Positions 1 through 11,505 of a DNA stretch of 64,000 bases are shown one piece after another. The notes under the pieces are model-generated. The model saw only the letters and a list, made by a program, of their open reading frames with translations. It was not told the origin of the DNA and did not search any database. The DNA is from Misgurnus anguillicaudatus (lineage: Eukaryota > Chordata > Actinopteri > Cypriniformes > Cobitidae). The position numbers were made by a program, and so were the translations under genes. The stretch's first letter is position 1. Each line of letters opens with the position of its first letter. The stretch spans positions 25,273,501 through 25,337,500 of the forward strand of contig NC_073361.2 in the NCBI RefSeq assembly GCF_027580225.2, written 5' to 3'.

Positions 1-375
1 CCCCAGAGTACGTATGTGAAGTTTTAGCTCAAAATACCATATAGATAATTTATTATACCATGTTTATATTGCCACTTTGTAGGTGTGAGCAAAAATGTGC
101 CGCTTTGGGTGTGTCCTTTAAAATGCAAATGAGCTGATCTCTGCACTTAATGGCAGTGCCTTGGTTGGATAGTGCAGATTATGGGGAGGTATTATCCCCT
201 TCTGACATCACAAGGGGAGACAGATTTCAATGACCTATTTTTTTACATAGGTTTACCAAAACTAAGTTACTGGGTTGATCTTTTTCACATTTTCTAGATT
301 GATAGAAGCACTGGTGACCCAATTATAGCACTTAAACATGGAAAAAGTCAGATTTTAATTATATGTCCCCTTTAA
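1..375. repeat. Palindromic element, family A, cut by window edge
   Basis: This stretch matches 53729-54160 almost throughout: GTGAAGTTTTAGCTCAAAAT near the start, the ATGCAAATGAGCTGATCTCT segment, and the ATATGTCCCCTTTAA end. A third copy is at 15353-16211 in the opposite orientation. Terminal repeats read TTTAAAGGGG...CCCCTTTAA, as in non-autonomous DNA transposons. The left end lies before base 1. Confidence 0.7.
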
Positions 376-444
376 ATTTCATTTATTATAATCAATGTTT
401 TTTTTTATAAAATCTTCTTTCTGTGAAAATATAACCTTGATAAT

Positions 445-900
445 TTTAAAGGGCACATATTATGCAAAATCCACTTTTACAAGGTTTTTGGCCATAACTA
501 AAAAAGGCAAACCTGTCTCTTTAGACATGCTGATTTGATTCTCTTGTTAATGTGACATCACACTTATAAAGCCCCGCCCACAGACTAACTGGTTAAATTT
601 ACCGAGAAGTTTTTCTAAATGTGTTTGGTAGCATGCTAATGCGGCTAAAGATACAAATAGCTCAGACTGTTTCACAGGAATCAGATCTATTTTTAACCGA
701 AAGCGCTAACTGTATGTTGGTAAAAGAGTGAGGGCAGTAGCTCATTTGCATTAAAAGGTACACACATGCGTTTTTTTGCTCCGACCCAAATAGGAGAATT
801 TTGGACATGCGATAACAAATGATTGGTGGGGTTTTTTGAGCTAAAACTTCTAGGCACTTATATTATATCTTGTAAAAATAGGCATAATGTGTGTCATTTA
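445..900. repeat. Short inverted-repeat element (GGGCACATATTATGC ends)
   Basis: The left end reads TTTAAAGGGCACATATTATG and the right end is a diverged reverse complement (GGCATAATGTGTGTCATTTA). The same family forms the outer element at 32331-33663. No coding capacity is seen; the segment lies in the arhgap29 intron upstream of the first visible exon. Bases 901-1173 hold nothing I recognise. Confidence 0.6.
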
Positions 901-1173
901 ATATTGACAGAGTAAGGTCATGTCAAAGATTGAAATTAATGCTTGGGTAGAAAGCCATTGGTATGACTTTGCTGCTCCTTATCTCAAAATTAAATGATGA
1001 GACTTTGGAGACATGGATTTCACAGGCAGGGTTACAAATGATTACATTTGTAAGTAATAAATATACATGCAATACTAATTAACAGCCTTTCTTTGCCCGA
1101 AATGTTTATGCAGCATTTGTAGAATTTTATTTATTTTTAATAATAATGTAAATGATTATTTTATACCCTTTAG

Positions 1174-4100
1174 CTCCCAGAGCCTCTCATTCTGTTCCGT
1201 TACTATAACGACTTCATCGGATTGGCCAAAGAAAGTCAGAGCATCATTGTCGATGAAGTAGAGGCATCAAGAGGAAGCCCCGCCTCCGAAATCAGTGTGG
1301 AGCTCAAACGGGTCCTCTTCAAGATTAAAGATCTGCTGCGTCAGCTGCCTCCAGCCCACTACAAAACCCTGCAGTTTCTCATACAGCACTTAAACAGGTG
1401 TTTACTCTCAAACAGATACAAACACTTTTCTTGAAGTCTGTCATGTTTTGTATCCATTTAACCTGCAAAAATGATTGGATATTATCTGCACAAATTACAG
1501 TGCAAATTGGCATACATTTTAATTCTATTGGTTCACTGGGAATTTAACCAATGAGCCTCTGTTGTTTAAATACTGTCGCGTCTTAAAGGGACACTCCACT
1601 TTTTTTGAAAATCATTTTCCAGCTCCCCTAGAGTTAAATATTAGATTTTTTGCTGCCATAAAAGTCCTTGATTATTACGCCAGAATCAGAGTATAGATCC
1701 TAGCCATATCGGCCTTGAAAATCGCAACTTTTAATTTTCCGTCAGTCTTAGTACACGATGTAACTACAGAAGAGTTAAGTTTTAAATAGGAAAAATATCT
1801 AAAGTCTTTGGTTATGTTCTAGCGTGATGCTAATGGTCTAATCAGATTTAATGGATTATGCTAAGCTATGCTAAAAGTGCTAGCGCCAGATCCGAAGATC
1901 AGCTGAATGGATTCCAAAACGGTAAAAATCAAATGTTTAACTCTAGGGGAGCTGGAAAATGAGCATATTTATCAAAAAAGCGGACCCTTTATTGGAGAAT
2001 ACACTTTATGGGGCAGTTGCCCGGACTGGACTTATCCTAGTCCAGACAAAAATGCATGTTGTAGCTGCCTTAATTTAAAAACATCTTGCACTGAGATATC
2101 TTAACATATATCAGTATCATTGTTTTGTTTCAAGATGCACACCGGTAATGTTTTTTGTATGGTAGGCCTATGTTTATAAAACTGCTTAAATCTAAACCCT
2201 GTCCAGGAAACTGCCCCTATATGTTTCTTTCAGTGCTTTGTAATAATAATAATAATAATAAACTTTATTTTTATAAAGCGCCTTTAAAAGCAGCTTCTCA
2301 AAGCGCTGTACAACAAATCACAATACAATAAAACATTCAGCAAGAAAAACAAAAATTAAAAAACAGTAAAAAATAACTGTAAAATTATCACAAGCTCAGC
2401 AATCAAATGCAAGTTTAAAAAAATGTGTTTTAAGAAGAGCTTTAAAAGATCCAAGAGTCTGTGCTTCCCTGAGTTCAAGAGGAAGAGAGTTCCAAAGTGT
2501 GGGAGCATACACAGAGAAAGCCCTATCACCCATAGATTTAAGATGTGATTGTGGAACGACTAGCAAATTACACTGTGAGGAGCGCAGGCTACGATTTGGA
2601 GAATAAGTGGTCAATAAATCAGATAAGTACTGCGGAGCTAGGCCGTGCAGTGCCTTGTAGGTTAACATCATGACCTTAAAATCAACACGGTACCTGACTG
2701 GAAGCCAGTGCAGAGATTTCAGAACCGGTGTGATATGTTAAAATTTCCTAGTTCCAGTCAGGATCCGGGCAGCAGAATTCTGGACATATTGCAATTTACT
2801 AATTGTAGCTTTAGAGACTCCAGCTAAAACTGCATTGCAATAGTCCAAACGTGAAATCACAAAGGAATTAATCAACCTTTCAGCGACCGATATACTTAAC
2901 ATCGGGCGTATTCTAGCTATATTTCTGAGATGGAAAAAGGACGCCTTCACAGTACTCTGGACAGAAGAATCAAAAGTGAGGCTGGTGTCAAAAAATACAC
3001 CAAGGTTCCTGATTTTGCTTTGCGACTCTAAAACAGTGCCATCAACAGACAATGTCAGAGTAGTCGCTTTGCGAACTCGATGCCGAGACCCTATTAACAT
3101 AACCTCAGTTTTCCCACCATTCAAGCACAGAAAGTTATTATTCATCCATAGTTTAATCTCAGAAATACAGCCAGCGAGGTAACATGAATCAATATCTTCT
3201 CCAGGTTTAGAATGGATATAAATTTGGGTATCGTCAGCATAGAAATGATAATTAAGACCAAGCGATCGCAGAAGATGCCCAAATGGATATAGATAAATAT
3301 TAAAAAGTAAAGGACCCAAAACAGATCCCTGAGGGACACCAGTAACAACCGGACAAGAAACAGAGCGAAAGCCACCCATCGAAACAAATTGGGAACGGTC
3401 AGTAAAATACGATTTGAACCATTCCAAAACTGTCCCAGACACCCCAAATGTAGTTTCTAGTCGAGCAAGTAAAAGACCGTGATCCACAGTGTCAAAGGCT
3501 GCTTTAAGATCCAGAAGAATTAAAAGTGAGATAGCTCCAGAGTCTGCAGCCATCAGCAGGTCATTGGTTACTTTGACCAAGGCCGTTTCAGTGCTGTGAC
3601 ATTTGCGAAAACCTGACTGAAGAGGTTCAAACAGATTATTAGTTATTAGATGATTACTGAGTTGGGAAGCAACAACACGCTCAAGCACTTTTGCCAAGCA
3701 AGGAAGATTAGAAATGGGGCGAAAATTGTTAAAATCATCCATAGGAACATTATCTTTCTTTGGCACCGGCATAACAGCAGCAGTCTTTAGTACTGCTGGT
3801 ACGACTCCAGTTTCCAGTGATTCATTTATAATACTAAGGATAAAGGGGCACCAAACAGAGAAGCATGCTTTAAATAAATCCACAGGAATTGGATCCAACA
3901 AACAGGTGGATGATTTTGTGTTTGATACCTCCCTTGTGAGAGCCTCAGAATCAAGTAGTGAGAAAAGAGTTAAAGGAACACCAGTGAACCCCGATGTGTA
4001 AAAAAATGAAGTTGCATAGTCAGAGTTAGCCTCAATTTCTTTGCGGGTATTAGCAACCTTCGAGTTAAATAAATGTAAGAAAGAATCACAGAGCTGCTGG

Positions 4101-7100
4101 GAGCCAGGCAAATGAGTTACAGAATCAACTTGAAGCAACTTGTTTATGGTTTGAAACAGATGCCTGGGATTATTTTGATTATTTACAATAGTCTGAGTGT
4201 AATACGATGATCTTTCAGCTTCCAAGAGAGTTTGATAGCCCCCCAAAAGGACCTTCCACTCTAGATAATAGACACTCTGACCAGTAAGGCGCCATTTACG
4301 CTCCATTCGCCGACAAGCAGACTTTTTTGAGCGCAGATTGTCGTTATACCATGGAGCGGAACGGGCATAAGTGACCTTGCGTGACCTTTGAGGAGCAAAA
4401 ATGTCAAGATTAGCAGCTAAAGTTGAGTTAAGCTGTAAAACTTTTTCCTCCAATGGTAGTTGAAGAAGATCACTTAGGGTGGATACCACAGAGCTGGAGA
4501 AAGCTGTCTGATCGATAGACTTCCACTTCCAAAAAGATACTGTACGGGAGGTAGGCTCATTTGAGTGATATAATTCAAGGTTAAAACAGACAGCTGAATG
4601 ATCAGACAAGCCAATGTCAATAGTTAAAAACTGTGATACAAAGGAGCCATTAGCTATCACAAGATCCAGCGTGTGACCCTTATTATGGGTTGGGCCAGCA
4701 ACAAACTGCATGAAATTAAAGCAGTCAATTAGTGACAGAAACTCCTTAGCATCGCCTGAATCACTCCGGTCAACGTGGATATTAAAGTCTCCCACAATTA
4801 AAACTCTGTCGAACTTTAAAGCCAGCATTGACAAAAAGTCTGCAAACTCAGAAATAAAAGCAGCATGTGTCCTAGTCGTAGGTGGTCTGTAGACTATAGC
4901 AATGATGGTGGATACAGGGGCAGAAATACTAATAACCAGACATTCAAATTATGAATACTGGGGATCAGTCACAGTGCTTGTACAAAGTTTTAATTTGTAA
5001 ACAACAATGATTCCTCCACCTCTACCAGATAATCTTGGAAGATCTAATACTCCAAAACCCGCAGGAGTGATCTGATTAAACAGGAACCCATCGTTTCCCT
5101 TATGCCAAGTTTCAGTTAAAAGCAACAAGTCCAGATTTTTGTCTGTAATAAAATCCGATAAGAGCAATGCTTTATTGATCACAGATCGCGCATTAAATAA
5201 AGCAGCGTAGGCCTGACATTGTAACGTCGCCGTCAGAGGTTTAACATCCATGCGCAGAACAGATATCAAATTACTAAAAACCACACCAGTATGCGACAGT
5301 TTGTTGGTCTTACGTCGGCAAATGGGGGCAAAGATGTTAGGAGAGGATGTATCAGCAAAGCTGCGCTTCATGCCCCGATGGATATATCGCTTGGGACGTA
5401 ACAGACCAATATCTCGACAGAGATTATAGGAGTCTTTAGCTAGAGAATAATAATTATGTTTTAAAGCCAAAAGCGTACGTGTAGTGTACCTTAGCGCCAT
5501 GATCGACGAATGTCCGTTCACGAGTCAAGGCGTATGGAGCTCCGTATTACACCAACCACAGTGTCGTACAATCCACACCCTCAGCCAGCAGACGCAATGA
5601 ACCGAAGTTTACACACTGCAGACAAGTCCAGTGAGGTGACCCTCCGTAGCGGCGTTCTCCCCTGCAATCCACACACACCCGGGTAGCAGCTCAACCGGAG
5701 ATAAACACCGCACGTTTTCCAAGCAAATCTCCGTAGCACACTACGAGCTCGAACTCTTAAAATCCTCACAGACAGTTGAATCAACGCAGTAATCCAGGGC
5801 CTACTACAGTATAGTCTAAAAGGAACTTAAAATAAACAGATATAAACAAATAAAAACACAAAAAATACATTTTTTTTCTTCCTAACAGGGTCTCAGAAAG
5901 ATCAGATGAAAACAAGATGACCGCCAGCAATCTGGGCATCATCTTTGGCCCCACGCTGATCAAACCCCGTCAGACTGAAGCGGAGGTTTCTCTTTCCTCT
6001 CTGGTGGACTACCCCTATCAGGCCCTAATCGTGGAGCTTCTGGTCCGGCATTACGAGATGATCTTCGATATACCTCTGAGTCCTCTTCCACCTTCCTCCC
6101 CTGTAGGAGAGAGCTCACCGCTTCCCATCAAATCACGCTTAACCTCTCGAGAGAAAAACCAACAGCTTAGTCGACATTCAAAGTCCATGGTGGACATTAA
6201 AGAGGTGAGCAGGGAACGTTGATGGTTTCATACTGGTCCAAGTTGATCATTTATGGTTATTAGCTGGTTTAAACTAGTTGAGGTAGACTTAAAGCTGGTG
6301 ATTATATTTAAAGGGACACTCCACTTTTTTTGACAATATACTTCCCTACAGTTAAACATTTGATTTGTACCGTTTTGGAATCCATTCAGCTGATCTCCGG
6401 GTCTGGCGCTAACACTTTTAGGATAGCTTAGCATAATCCATTGAATCTGATTAGACCATTAGCATCGCGCCTAGGCGCAATAATATTACGCAGCAGCCGA
6501 AAATAGTCCCCTTAGTAACTTTCAATGGCAGGGGACTATTTTCGGGCAGTGCGTAATATCATTGCGCCTCCTGCAGCCATGTTACAACCGCAAAGTCCTT
6601 GATTATTACACCAGAATGAGAGTATAGTTCCTAGCCATATCTGGCTAGAAAATCACAACTTTACATTTTCTGTTGGTCTTAGTACACGATGTATCTACAG
6701 AAGTGTCAAGTTTTAAATAGGAAAAATATTGAAACACTTTGGTTATTTTTGAGCGCAATGCTAATGGTCTAATCAGATTCAATGGATTGTGCTAAGCTAT
6801 GCTAAAAGTGGCAGCGCCAGACCTGGAGATCAGCTGAATGGACTCCAAAATGGTTAAAATCAAATGTTTAAATTTAGGGGAGCTGGAAAATGAGCATATT
6901 TTTAAAAAAAGTGGAGTGTCCCTTTAATAGACCACATAGAACCAGCTACTGTGTTTCAAGCTTAACGGCCCAAAATCAGACAGAACCCTGCAAATTATCC
7001 AAAAAATAAATGAAAACCAAATGAAAATGAATGTAAGTCTGAATTTTAAATCTAAACAAAATATTTTTTCTTCTACAATGTCTCAAAACAGCAACAACCA

Positions 7101-8207
7101 AAAGTTAAGTCGTATAAACGGTATTCCTCAGTAATACCCTCCATGCACTTGATGGACGAAGTAAAGGAGGGGAAGATCAGGTCTGACACAGAGTTTGCAG
7201 CAGGTTAGTATTGTTTTCATGAGCTAACTAACCTATATGTGTCTAAAACCTTTACCTGTAACTTCTTATATTTTCAAACAGTTGGAGATGTGGAGGATCT
7301 CAACAAACTCCTGTCCACAAGCGTCCCTGAAATGCGCAACTCTCCCGGCTTAACCCGCCGCAACCACGTGTCCAGAGTTCAGTTGCGGCCTCCCAGACCA
7401 AAAATGGGCTCCCGACCGCTCAGCATGCCCGCAGAGCGGCTCCTAAATCTGTCTAAAGTGGACGAATGTAACGCTAAGAACACAACGGAGCAGAAAGAGG
7501 ACAGCGCTCGCGATCCTGTCATCGAGGAGGTGTCCGAATCAATGACGGACAAATCCAAGTCCAAAGCGAGCAACCATTACAGAAAGTCTTACATTGATAC
7601 GCAAACGCTGCGAAGGACTTGGGACAAGCAGTATAAGCATCATGAAATCAGCCCTAAAACATTTAAGGCCGACTCAGAGGTCGACGACTCCAACGATTTG
7701 TCGTCTTCTCTTACGTCGACATCTTTCTCAGAACACTCCAAAGCAAGCACCATTAATGCTCTCAGACCTCGCACAACTGTCGTGAGGCCCGTGCGGACTT
7801 TACGTAGAGAAGGGAACGTCAGCGAGTACAGTCCCGTTCCTACGACCTTCAGGCCGCCAAGAACTCTGCAACCTCCACCTGGAACGTTCTACAAACCTCC
7901 AGGTAGCAAAACCTTAGCAAAGGTTGAGCTGAAGACAACCAGAGCAACAGCCAACAGCACAGAGGAGGAAGAGGAAGATGATGATGACGATGATGAGGAA
8001 GAAGAAGCGTTCACTGTGGAAGTCTCAGTTGATGACCCCGATCTGGACACAGAACCTTCCACAGAGCAAGATGCCCAGAATACAATTCCACAATCCCCCA
8101 CCTCCAGCCTAGAGGAACTTGGCCAAAATGAGACCAAACCCGTTTACCAGAGACTACGGTCCCGCTGTATGCAGGATCTCGAACACAGGGAGGCTCACTT
8201 TGTCTGA
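1174..8207 (+). CDS. arhgap29: arhgap29, 3' part: RhoGAP domain end and C-terminal tail
   Basis: Four coding exons join in phase: 1174-1397, 5889-6204, 7092-7203, 7282-8207 (1578 nt, 525 residues plus TGA). The first exon opens with LPEPLILFRYYNDFI and the second carries KMTASNLGIIFGPTLIKPR, both classic RhoGAP motifs; the catalytic arginine loop lies upstream, outside the window. The RhoGAP fold ends near residue 130; the rest is a polar, Ser/Pro-rich, probably disordered tail with a Glu/Asp run (about 7960-8015) and the terminus REAHFV. Family knowledge: ARHGAP29 (PARG1) stimulates GTP hydrolysis on RhoA at the plasma membrane and cytosol, and its C-terminus binds a PDZ domain of PTPN13, which fits the FV end. 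Adjacency to abca4 supports ARHGAP29 over its relatives GMIP and ARHGAP45. The gene start is missing only because of the window edge. Confidence 0.88.
1585..1992. repeat. MITE-like element, GGGACACTCCAC family, copy 1
   Basis: The left terminus AAAGGGACACTCCACTTTTT is mirrored by a decayed right terminus (AAAAAAGCGGACCCTTTA). Inside, AGCTCCCCTAGAGTTAAA recurs inverted as CTCTAGGGGAGCTGGAAAA. Two fuller copies occur at 6308-6927 and 41942-42580. Non-coding; it lies in the arhgap29 intron. Bases 1993-2240 hold nothing recognisable. Confidence 0.75.
2241..5805 (-). mobile_element. L2-clade non-LTR retrotransposon (LINE), nearly full length
   Basis: The element reads on the minus strand. At its 3' end (left side) is a GCGCTTTATAAAAATAAAG segment followed by an ATT/TAA triplet tail, the short tandem 3' end typical of L2-type LINEs rather than poly(A). 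The ORF region (5521 down to 2396) encodes an apurinic-type endonuclease, a reverse transcriptase with YADDTQIY, and the conserved C-terminal domain. About 280 bp of GC-rich sequence upstream of the ORF (5522-5805) looks like 5' UTR, so 5' truncation is slight. It sits in the intron between the arhgap29 exons ending at 1397 and starting at 5889, antisense to the gene, ending only about 80 bp before the latter. The exact 5' boundary is uncertain. Confidence 0.88.
2396..5521 (-). pseudogene. LINE ORF: endonuclease-reverse transcriptase, two in-frame stops
   Basis: One continuous reading frame runs from ATG at 5519-5521 to TGA/TAA near 2396, interrupted only by TAA at 4949-4951 and TAA at 2738-2740; the pieces at 5521-4949, 4948-2738 and 2737-2396 are all in the same frame. 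The first piece contains FNARSVINKALLLSDFI and LLLLTETWH, the endonuclease N-terminus. The second continues with IVYRPP and VGDFNIHVD, then reverse transcriptase motifs [41 protein letters not shown] and FYADDTQIYI. The third has HITPVLKSLHWLPVRYR and TYKALHGLAPQYL, the usual L2 C-terminus. The product would be about 1040 residues and would copy LINE RNA at nicked DNA. With two stops the copy is presumably inactive. Confidence 0.87.
6308..6927. repeat. MITE-like element, GGGACACTCCAC family, copy 2
   Basis: Terminal inverted repeats are clear: TTAAAGGGACACTCCACTTT on the left and AAAGTGGAGTGTCCCTTTAA on the right. The 620-bp element has internal inverted symmetry around GCGTAATATNATTGCGCC. 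It lies in the arhgap29 intron 6205-7091. No transposase is encoded, so it would depend on an unidentified autonomous partner. This copy is the best preserved of the three in the window. Confidence 0.85.
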
Positions 8208-8749
8208 GTTCTATGTAAAGTTTTGGACGCTGGACTTTGAGGAGGGGGGCAAACCCATTAAATTTGCTTCTGGACCTTTGAACGATGGAGCTGTGTATGT
8301 GGAAATGTTTCCATAACTGTGAAGAGATCCAAGGAAGTGTTAAATTAGAATATATCTATATTTTAATATATTCTGCATCTACCATTTGTAGATAATCAAT
8401 AACGAACCCTTGGACAAAAATGGACGTAGTATGCACTTACAATGCTTTTATTACTCATCCACAAATGCAACATTTTTGCAGAAAGTCACAGTAACTGCGC
8501 AGTTTCATTTACGTTGTATGTGGTTTTCATTAAATCGTTGTTTAATGTATTGTGTATATTTCTGTTTTACACCAAAACTAAACTGACGAAGCTGTTACTG
8601 TTAAGTATTGTCACTTTATTATAATCATAAAAGATGCACTTATTAGATTTATTAGAACCACACGTTTGCTACTGAAATGTCGAACTACATGCAGTGTTAA
8701 TGTTATTCAAGAACAACAGATAGATGTAATCTGGTCTGTCTGAGTATAT

Positions 8750-8755
8750 AATAAA
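8750..8755 (+). promoter_or_regulatory. Putative poly(A) signal of arhgap29
   Basis: An AATAAA lies about 540 nt after the arhgap29 stop codon, just before a (TA)n tract. It is the first canonical hexamer after the stop in a plausible 3' UTR. Other A/T-rich alternatives occur downstream, so the true cleavage site is not fixed. Confidence 0.4.
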
Positions 8756-9396
8756 CCCAAACACCAGCTGTGATATATATATATATATATATAATTTTTA
8801 AAAAGTGTTTTGTAAAAGTCTTCAAATGTGCTTTTTTATCATTTGCCTCATTTTTTACATAGAAATGTTATTATTGGGAATCATTGTTAACAGAGTTTGT
8901 CCAAAGTGTTTTTTTTGTACATAAGCTTGCATTTCATAAAAAATCCTGAAATGTCCGTATACCCAAAACAAGCAAATCTAGCCAAAGTAAGTGCCTTTAT
9001 TTATGAGCGCTCACTGCCTGGTATCCGTCATACTTCTTTAGCTATGGACTGAACAGCATATCTAGTTGTGATATACTGTCATTGCTGTCTAGACCTAATC
9101 GTTGTCTTGTAAATGATATATCTGTTTGACATTTGTGATATCATTGATACTTTAAAACAGCATTTTCAAGATGTCTTAACCTCCCTCAAGTGTATAAACA
9201 GGTACATGTGAGAATACACACTTGTAACTTATTAAAACTGATGTTGTCACACATGAATATCATGTTTTATGTTATTATGTCTGAGTATTTACATACAAAA
9301 ATGTAAAATATAATTTATAACATCATGGTTATAATTGCATGTTTGCGCATTCTGTGCATTCTTCTTGCACAATGGTCAAGCCTTTAATGTTAATAG

Positions 9397-9717
9397 TTAA
9401 AGGGATAGTTCACCCCCCAAAAATGATGTCATTATTTACTCACCCTTATGTGTTGTTCTGAATCAGTATAAGTTTCTTTATTTTGTTGAATACATATTTT
9501 GATAAATAATGGTAACTACACAGTTGACGGTACCCATAGGCTACCATAGTATTTGTTTTTCCTACTATAAGTCAATGGGTACAGTCAACTGTGTGCTTGC
9601 CATCATTTATCAAAATATCTTCTTTTGTATTCAACAGAATTAAAAAACTAGTACACATCCAGAACAACTTGAGGGTGAGTAAATTATGACATATTTTTGG
9701 GTGAACTATCCCTTTAA
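9397..9717. repeat. Palindromic MITE, GGGATAGTTCACC family
   Basis: It starts TTAAAGGGATAGTTCACCCC and ends GGGTGAACTATCCCTTTAA. The two halves are reverse complements including TCATTATTTACTCACCC / GGGTGAGTAAATTATGA. This family is abundant in cyprinid genomes. Another full copy is at 38220-38558, and partial copies are near 11700-11960 and 16448-16537. Confidence 0.85.
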
Positions 9718-9920
9718 GCACAAAGTTGATGGTACCCATTGACTTCCATAGTATTTGTTTTTTGTACTATGGAAGTCAGTGTGTACCGTCTACTGTGTGC
9801 AAAGCAAATCTTTTTTTGTGTGTGTGTGTGTTCAACAGAATAAAGAAACTCATAGGTTTACAACAACGTGAATGATTAAATGGTGACACTAATTTCATTT
9901 TTGGCTGAACTATCCCTTTA
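9718..9920. repeat. Half copy of the GGGATAGTTCACC element
   Basis: Directly abutting the previous element, this repeats its second half: GGTACCCATTGACTTCCATA, an internal mirrored copy, and the end CTGAACTATCCCTTTAA. It contains a short (TG)n run near 9815. The head-to-tail arrangement suggests an incomplete tandem duplication or a second insertion. Confidence 0.65.
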
Positions 9921-10235
9921 AATTTAGTTCATTTTGAGATGTTTGTAACTAAAATTCTGAAAATGTTCACCCACATACAACTGCATGTATTTGCTGGCGT
10001 GAATACCTACATAATTGTTCCTTTTGTGTCACTCCTACTATACTGACTCAGATGGGTGTCACAAGAATTTGTAGTAAACCAGACTTAACTACAGCGTAAA
10101 TGTGGCCAACACTTAAAGTTGTTGTTGCCTTAAATTTTAAACTAATCAATTTGGCGGCCTTAAGTCCTTTGAACTTGCTATTTTAAATCTTGACCTATGA
10201 TGAGTTGATTGAACTTATAAAAAATATCAGATCGT

Positions 10236-10530
10236 GGTGAAATATCAATTATATTACTAGACCTTAGTGCAGACTTTGACACAATAGATAACACATCTTA
10301 CTCAATAGACTAGAAAACTATGTTGGCATCAGTGGTCAGGTGTTAGCCTGGTTTAGATCCAACCACTATTACTTTGTTTACGTAAATGAGGAAAAATCAT
10401 GTCACTCTCCAGTTAAATATGGTGTACCGCAGGGATCAGTTCTAGGTCCTTTCCTTTTCTTGTTATATGTTCCCTCTTGGAGCCATTATCAGGAAACATA
10501 GCACAAGTTTTCACTACTATGCAGATGTTT
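10236..10530 (+). pseudogene. Decayed LINE reverse transcriptase fragment
   Basis: Translation in shifting plus-strand frames shows GEISIILLDLSADFDTID, then [16 protein letters not shown], then HYYADV, which are the ordered core motifs of an L2/CR1-type reverse transcriptase (aspartates of motif A and the YADD box, here YADV). Stops and frameshifts separate them. Neither a 5' nor a 3' end can be placed. It is a relic unrelated in age to the better preserved LINE at 2241-5805. Confidence 0.75.
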
Positions 10531-11505
10531 TCAAAAACCACAGTTAAATCATGGATTTGCTATTAGTAATCAGTACACCAAATAGTTAATTTTTAAAAGG
10601 GATTGACTGCAATGTCAACTTACTTTGCCAACCCTGACCCCTCGTCTAACCCTAACAGTCTACTAATATTGTAATAAAAGATAGTTAACATGTACAGTAG
10701 GCCTAGTTGCAGTTATTTTATGGTTAGTACTGTATGTCTGAAGTGGACTATCAAAATAAAGTGTAACACATAATTTTTATACAGTGAATGATGATAACAT
10801 TTTCATAAGTGGGCTATTACATATGTCATTAGAATAAAAATAACACACTTATGCTAGCATTAAAGTCAATGTTTATATCAAATAATAACCCCCAAATTAG
10901 CATTGGTTGATATGGTTGATATTTACTTCACCAATAGGCTGGTTGTTAGGTCACAGGTCCAGTGCACTGGTAAAAGGAGCTTAAATCAATCAGATTACAA
11001 ATCTGCCCCGAATTTGCAGTAAAGCTACAGTCAGTCGACTGTTGCACAACCATGAGATTTAACAGATGTAAGTGTAAAACAGAGTTCTTCTCCTGAGGTA
11101 AGTAACATTATTTCTCTTTCATTGTGTTCATCGTGTGTCCTTTCACTATGTTTCCATATGAGTGGTGATTGGGTATTAGCCTACATAAAAGATTGTTACA
11201 TAAGTTTGTTTGTATCAGATTGCTTAACTGTGTGGACAGCCCACACTATGCACTCTCATTATTTCTCATGAAAGACCCTTAAAGCTGTTCAGCCTAAAGA
11301 GCATGGACAGAAAAAAAATCTGTAATTATCTAAAACACAACTGACTATGATTGAAACGTGCAATGCGATCTTACATAATTATGGAAAAGTAAAGAGCTTG
11401 TAAAATGCAGGAATGAAGCTTGGAGTGAAATCTGTCTGTTTATATTTATTTTGCTAATGAAGGTCACCTATATGTGAACCCTGGTAGGGGTTGAGAGCAG
11501 CAGTC

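Larger units (their letters stand above)
8208..11505. other. arhgap29-abca4 intergenic region
   Basis: The arhgap29 3' UTR starts here. Recognised contents are a putative polyadenylation signal at 8750, a short (TA)n tract near 8773-8793, palindromic elements at 9397-9717 and 9718-9920, and a decayed LINE fragment at 10236-10530. The upstream flank of abca4 (roughly 10600-11505) shows no TATA box or photoreceptor element I can place with confidence; a 5' UTR exon could lie here and would need transcript data. Confidence 0.6.
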
